Origin: an uncultured Pelagibacteraceae bacterium
Lineage (GTDB): Bacteria; Pseudomonadota; Alphaproteobacteria; Pelagibacterales; Pelagibacteraceae
DNA length: 64,000 bases
Direction of reading: 5' to 3'
Assembly: GCA_902563435.1 (NCBI GenBank)
Contig: CACEXE010000001.1
Coordinates: 1-64,000 of the forward strand
Under the pieces are notes generated by a model. It had not been told where the DNA came from, ran no database searches, and saw only the letters and a list, made by a program, of their open reading frames with translations. How positions within the stretch are numbered: the first letter of the stretch is position 1; every line of letters starts with the position of its first letter. The position numbers and the translations under genes were made by a program. Positions 60,484-64,000 of this stretch are shown one piece after another.

Positions 60484-62508
60484 ATGAGTGATATAATCCA
60501 AAAAGTAAAAAATCTATCTATTGGATTTAAAAGTAAAAAAGGTGAAGAAATTTTAATTTTAAAAAATATAAGCACAAAAATTAAAAAAGGTGAAACAGTA
60601 GGAATTGTGGGGGAATCTGGATCGGGAAAAAGCACATTGGCATTAGCAATGATGGGGTATGTAAAACATGGCCTCTATACGATTGGAGGAAAGTGTGAGT
60701 TTAATTCTTCAAATCTACTAAATATGAAAAGTAAAGATTTAGAAAAAATCAGAGGCAGAAAGATAGCAATGATACCGCAAAATGCAGGTCAGGCATTAAC
60801 ACCAAACTTAAAAATAGGTTATCAAATTGATGAAGCTTTACAATTACACTCTGATTTAAATGAGAAAGAAAGAGAAAAAAAAATTTCCGAATTATTAAAT
60901 AAAGTTAGACTTCCTTCACCAGAAACAATTGCACTTAGATATCCACATGAACTTTCAGGAGGACAACAGCAGAGAGTTGCCGTAGCGATGGCGTTAGCTG
61001 GAACTCCTGATTTGCTTCTTTTAGACGAACCAACTACAGGATTAGATGTTACAACACAAGCTCATGTATTAGAGCTTCTCAATTTTATTGCAAAAGATAC
61101 AGGAACTTCGATGGTTTATGTAAGTCATGACTTAGGAGCAATAGCCCAAGTGAGCGATAGAATTATTGTTATGTATTCAGGAGAAATTGTTTTAGAGGGT
61201 CCTTCAAGAGATATTCTCAAAAGACCAATTCATCCCTACACACATGGATTACTAAAATCTATACCAAAATTATCTTTAGCTGGCCTACCTGAGTCAATGC
61301 CTGGTAGTCAACCTCAACCGGGAATAATTCAAAGTGGTTGTAGTTTTTTCGATAGATGCAATTTTTCTGAGGATAAATGTAAAAATAATTCACCACAATT
61401 AGAGTTTTTAAAAGAATTAAATACTAGCGTTAGATGTTTTAACTATGAAAAACTTTTGAAAGAAAGTCAGGTTAATCAAAATGTAAATAAAATTAAAAAC
61501 AATTCAAAAGACAAAGAGATATTAAACTTATCAGAGGTCTCTATAAGCTATGCCAAACAAAAATTATTGGATCAAATTTTTAATAGAATTTCTGATGACA
61601 ATCCAACGGTGAAAGATATTAATATTAATATAAAAAAAGGAGAGACTATTGCTCTTGTAGGAGAGTCAGGTAGTGGAAAATCAACAATTCTGAAATCTAT
61701 CGCTGGGCTGCTCAGAACTAAAGATGGTTTAATACGGTTCGATCAAAATAGAAATTTATCATCTGATTTGAAAGAAAGAAATCCCAATGATTTAAGAATC
61801 ATTCAATTAATATTCCAAAATCCAGATGAGTCTTTGAATCCAAACCACACAGTAGAAGAAATTATTGCTCAACCTTTGAAATTATATTTTGGATTAAAAG
61901 GTGAAGAATTAAATAAAAATATTATAGATCTTTTGCAAAAAGTAAGACTAGGAGACTTTTACATGTCTAGATATCCAAGACAACTGTCTGGTGGAGAAAA
62001 ACAAAGAGTAGCAGTAGCAAGAGCTTTTGCTGCAAAACCAGATATAATTTTATGTGATGAAGTAACATCTGCATTGGATGTTTCAGTACAAGCTGCTGTA
62101 CTAAATCTATTGCAACAACTTAAAGAAGATTTTGGAACAACATACATATTTGTGTCCCATGATTTAGCTGTTGTAAGAGCAATAAGTGACAGAGTAGCAG
62201 TCCTCTATCAAGGAAGGCTCTGTGAGGTAGGACCTTCAAATGATGTTTATAAATTTCCATCCCATCCTTATACTGAGGTTTTATTGGGTGCAGTTTTAGA
62301 ACCAGATCCTGATATAAAACCTAAACTAGTTGCAGAAGATATCGTGGAAGAAAAGCCACCCGAAAAAGGTTGTAGTTTTCAAGGCAGGTGTTCAAGAATT
62401 GTAGGAGATATTTGTAAAAAAGAAATACCACCTTGGCAATTAACTGATGGTGGTAACGCTATTAGATGTCATATACCTATTAAAGAATTACAAAAAGAAC
62501 AATTTTAA
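60484..62508 (+). CDS. Fused DppD-DppF ABC ATPase
   Basis: This 674-residue protein holds two complete ATPase domains. Domain 1 (about 5-265) has GESGSGKS near residue 41, LSGGQQQRVAVAMAL and LLLDEPTTGLD; domain 2 (about 345-620) has GESGSGKS from residue 393, LSGGEKQRVAVARAF and ILCDEVTSALD. Each is followed by an oligopeptide-type C-terminal cysteine segment, CSFFDRCNFSEDKC and CSFQGRCSRIVGDIC. The second Walker B has EVT where EPT is usual. Such fusions are common in alphaproteobacteria. It powers the DppBC-like permease pair. Confidence 0.93.
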   Translation: MSDIIQKVKNLSIGFKSKKGEEILILKNISTKIKKGETVGIVGESGSGKSTLALAMMGYVKHGLYTIGGKCEFNSSNLLNMKSKDLEKIRGRKIAMIPQNAGQALTPNLKIGYQIDEALQLHSDLNEKEREKKISELLNKVRLPSPETIALRYPHELSGGQQQRVAVAMALAGTPDLLLLDEPTTGLDVTTQAHVLELLNFIAKDTGTSMVYVSHDLGAIAQVSDRIIVMYSGEIVLEGPSRDILKRPIHPYTHGLLKSIPKLSLAGLPESMPGSQPQPGIIQSGCSFFDRCNFSEDKCKNNSPQLEFLKELNTSVRCFNYEKLLKESQVNQNVNKIKNNSKDKEILNLSEVSISYAKQKLLDQIFNRISDDNPTVKDININIKKGETIALVGESGSGKSTILKSIAGLLRTKDGLIRFDQNRNLSSDLKERNPNDLRIIQLIFQNPDESLNPNHTVEEIIAQPLKLYFGLKGEELNKNIIDLLQKVRLGDFYMSRYPRQLSGGEKQRVAVARAFAAKPDIILCDEVTSALDVSVQAAVLNLLQQLKEDFGTTYIFVSHDLAVVRAISDRVAVLYQGRLCEVGPSNDVYKFPSHPYTEVLLGAVLEPDPDIKPKLVAEDIVEEKPPEKGCSFQGRCSRIVGDICKKEIPPWQLTDGGNAIRCHIPIKELQKEQF

Positions 62509-62561
62509 CAGATTAATTTATTATTTTAAAATTTATTTAATTGTGCTTAAATACCTTAGGT

Positions 62562-63125
62562 ATGAAAAATAATTCTACATTAGTGAAAAATTTACTTTCA
62601 GACTATAAAATAAATATCTACTTCCAAAATATTTCTTTAATGTTAATTGGAACATTAGTTTTAGCTTTTTCATCAAAAGTACAGGTTCCATTCTGGCCAG
62701 TTCCTATGACTATGCAAACATTTGTAGTCTTTATAATAGGAATGACATTTGGATCTAAATTAGCTTTTTTCACACTTTTACTTTATTTATTTGAAGGGGC
62801 TATCGGACTTCCAGTTTTTGCAAAAGGTGGAGGATTACTTTATTTAACTGGTCCAACAGCTGGTTATCTTTATGGAATGACAATTGCAGCTGGATTTATA
62901 GGTTATTTAGCAGAAAGAAATTTTAACGAATCGTATTTAAAAAGTTCAATTTCTCTTATGATTGCAACATCAATTATTTTTATAATAGGTGTGGGTTATT
63001 TAGGCTCAGTTATAGGTTATGATAAGGCTTTAGCAGGTGGTCTATATCCTTTTTTACTGAGTGAATTGTTTAAAATTGCTATAGCAGTGGCAATAATTCC
63101 ATCAATTACAAAAATAATTAAATAA
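62562..63125 (+). CDS. bioY: Biotin transporter BioY
   Basis: This 187-residue S-component of an ECF transporter has the family signature FSSKVQVPFWPVPMTMQTFVVFIIG and LPVFAKGGGLLYLTGPTAGYLYG, and six membrane segments. The ATG at 62562 is chosen over a TTG seven codons earlier because it follows a TTAGG-like site and the upstream residues do not match the family. BioY can work alone or with EcfA and EcfT, which are not seen here. It imports biotin, which auxotrophic marine bacteria need. The 53-base gap after the ATPase gene shows no feature. Confidence 0.9.
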   Translation: MKNNSTLVKNLLSDYKINIYFQNISLMLIGTLVLAFSSKVQVPFWPVPMTMQTFVVFIIGMTFGSKLAFFTLLLYLFEGAIGLPVFAKGGGLLYLTGPTAGYLYGMTIAAGFIGYLAERNFNESYLKSSISLMIATSIIFIIGVGYLGSVIGYDKALAGGLYPFLLSELFKIAIAVAIIPSITKIIK

Positions 63126-63196
63126 TAATATTAAAATATTTAATGGCTTTAAGTTGCTCTTGAATAAGATTTTCATTATAAGCTTTTATTTTCATT

Positions 63197-64000
63197 ATGA
63201 AAATTAACAAAGTAGTAGTTATAGGTTCAGGAACAATGGGCAGTGGAATTGCTGCTCAATTATGCAATGCAAATATTCCAGTAACTTTGTTAGACTTAAC
63301 AACTGAAATTTCTGAAAAAGCTAGGGATAGAATTTTAAAATCTAGACCTCCTTTATTAATAGATAAGTCAAAAATAAATAATATTAATGTTGGAAATATA
63401 AATGATAATTTCAATGAAGTTGGTGAAGCAGATTGGATAGTGGAAGCAGTCGTTGAGAGAATTGATATTAAACATAATATTTATGAAAAAATTTTTAAGG
63501 AAAGAAAAAAAGGATCAATAGTATCTTCAAATACATCTTCTATTCCAATTAAAGTTCTTTCAGAAAAACTTTCAGATGAAGAAAAAAAAGATTTTTGTAT
63601 AACCCATTTCTTTAATCCAGTCAGATATATGGATTTGTTAGAAATTGTAAAAAATGAAAATAATGATTTAGATCAAATAAACTCACTTAAAAGTTTTTGT
63701 GAAAAAGATTTAGGAAAAGGAGCATTAATCTGTAATGATACTCCAGGATTTTTAGGAAATAGAATTGGTGTCTATGCTATGCAAGTGGCTATGACTGAAG
63801 CTTTTAAAATGAAATTAACAATTGAAGAAGCTGATGCTGTTTTTGGAAGGCCAATGGGAATACCAAAAACAGGGGTTTTTGGACTTTATGATTTAATTGG
63901 AATTGATTTGATGGCTGATGTTTTGAAAAGTTTTATAAAAGAACTTCCAGAAACTGATGACTTTCAAGTTGTAGCGAAAGAAATACCATTAGTTAAAAAA
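63197..64000 (+). CDS. 3-hydroxyacyl-CoA dehydrogenase, 5' part (runs off the window)
   Basis: An open frame of 268 codons from this ATG to the window edge encodes the NAD-binding domain VVVIGSGTMGSGIAAQLCNA, the VEAVVERIDIKHNIYEKI segment, SSNTSSIPI, the active-site region ITHFFNPVRYMDLLEIV, and NDTPGFLGNRIG. This is the FadB/Hbd-type 3-hydroxyacyl-CoA dehydrogenase. The rest of the protein, possibly including an enoyl-CoA hydratase domain as in FadJ, lies outside. It is related to carnitine dehydrogenase at 19498 but lacks that enzyme's HPFNPVYLLP and FLTFHLAGG patterns. Confidence 0.87.
   Translation, partial: MKINKVVVIGSGTMGSGIAAQLCNANIPVTLLDLTTEISEKARDRILKSRPPLLIDKSKINNINVGNINDNFNEVGEADWIVEAVVERIDIKHNIYEKIFKERKKGSIVSSNTSSIPIKVLSEKLSDEEKKDFCITHFFNPVRYMDLLEIVKNENNDLDQINSLKSFCEKDLGKGALICNDTPGFLGNRIGVYAMQVAMTEAFKMKLTIEEADAVFGRPMGIPKTGVFGLYDLIGIDLMADVLKSFIKELPETDDFQVVAKEIPLVKK

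Noticed and set aside
62541-62561. TTG start for BioY seven codons upstream
   Set aside because: The added residues do not resemble BioY N-termini and an ATG with a better ribosome site follows.
1-64000. Mobile elements, CRISPR arrays, prophage or genomic-island borders
   Set aside because: No transposase, integrase, direct-repeat array, tRNA or phage gene was found; composition looks even throughout.

Overview
The window is AT-rich and almost fully coding. Gaps are short (none over about 115 bp), stop/start overlaps are frequent, and it holds no rRNA, tRNA, CRISPR array, insertion sequence, phage gene or recognisable transcription factor. Protein families and base composition suggest a streamlined marine alphaproteobacterium of the SAR11/Pelagibacterales or a similar AT-rich lineage. 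That placement is inferred from style and gene content, not from a phylogenetic marker. Almost every gene concerns uptake or catabolism of small organic solutes, above all quaternary ammonium and other methylated osmolytes.

Layout. 1-5410: a branched-chain amino-acid-type ABC transporter (LivG, cut by the window edge, then LivF, LivH, LivM), a LysE-type exporter and a convergent LivK-like binding protein. 5484-12045 (minus): a tightly coupled six-gene operon of unknown pathway: luciferase-like monooxygenase, ThDP enzyme, AA_synth-family protein, alpha/beta hydrolase, aldehyde dehydrogenase, EamA transporter. 12146-18581 (minus): two 2-oxoglutarate oxygenases, an EamA transporter, a BetA-like choline dehydrogenase, a betainyl-CoA thioesterase-like protein, a CitE/HpcH lyase and a class II aldolase. 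18611-22290 (plus, divergent): dehydrocarnitine cleavage enzyme, carnitine dehydrogenase, a second luciferase-like monooxygenase and a second alpha/beta hydrolase. 22295-31255: SDR and 2OG oxygenase, two ProV ATPases, gamma-butyrobetaine dioxygenase-like enzyme, glycerophosphodiesterase, ProX and a tandem-fused ProW permease.

31248-42956: two EamA transporters and a third at 42093, Fe-type alcohol dehydrogenase, amidase, two homocysteine S-methyltransferases, serine hydrolase, MsrA, VOC protein, aldehyde dehydrogenase and a 3-hydroxyisobutyrate dehydrogenase-like enzyme. 43017-49459 (plus): EutA/maleate-isomerase-like and DoeA (ectoine hydrolase)-like genes followed by a PotABCD-type transporter. 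49466-56944 (minus): seven genes with two GcvT/DmdA-superfamily methyltransferases, thiolase, transthyretin-like protein, ThDP enzyme, FMN hydroxyacid oxidase and S51 peptidase. 57060-62508 (plus): Dpp/Opp-type transporter with fused ATPases. 62562-64000: BioY and the start of a 3-hydroxyacyl-CoA dehydrogenase.

How the genes work together. The clearest pathway is gamma-butyrobetaine to carnitine (25087), to 3-dehydrocarnitine (19498), to betainyl-CoA plus acetoacetate (18611), to glycine betaine (16518). A ProXWV importer, a choline dehydrogenase-like enzyme and a glycerophosphodiesterase could feed the same betaine pool. Homocysteine methyltransferases and GcvT/DmdA enzymes could remove methyl groups from betaine, DMSP or related solutes. 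A recurring expression architecture is also visible: all four binding-protein genes carry strong Shine-Dalgarno sequences and are each followed by a strong hairpin.
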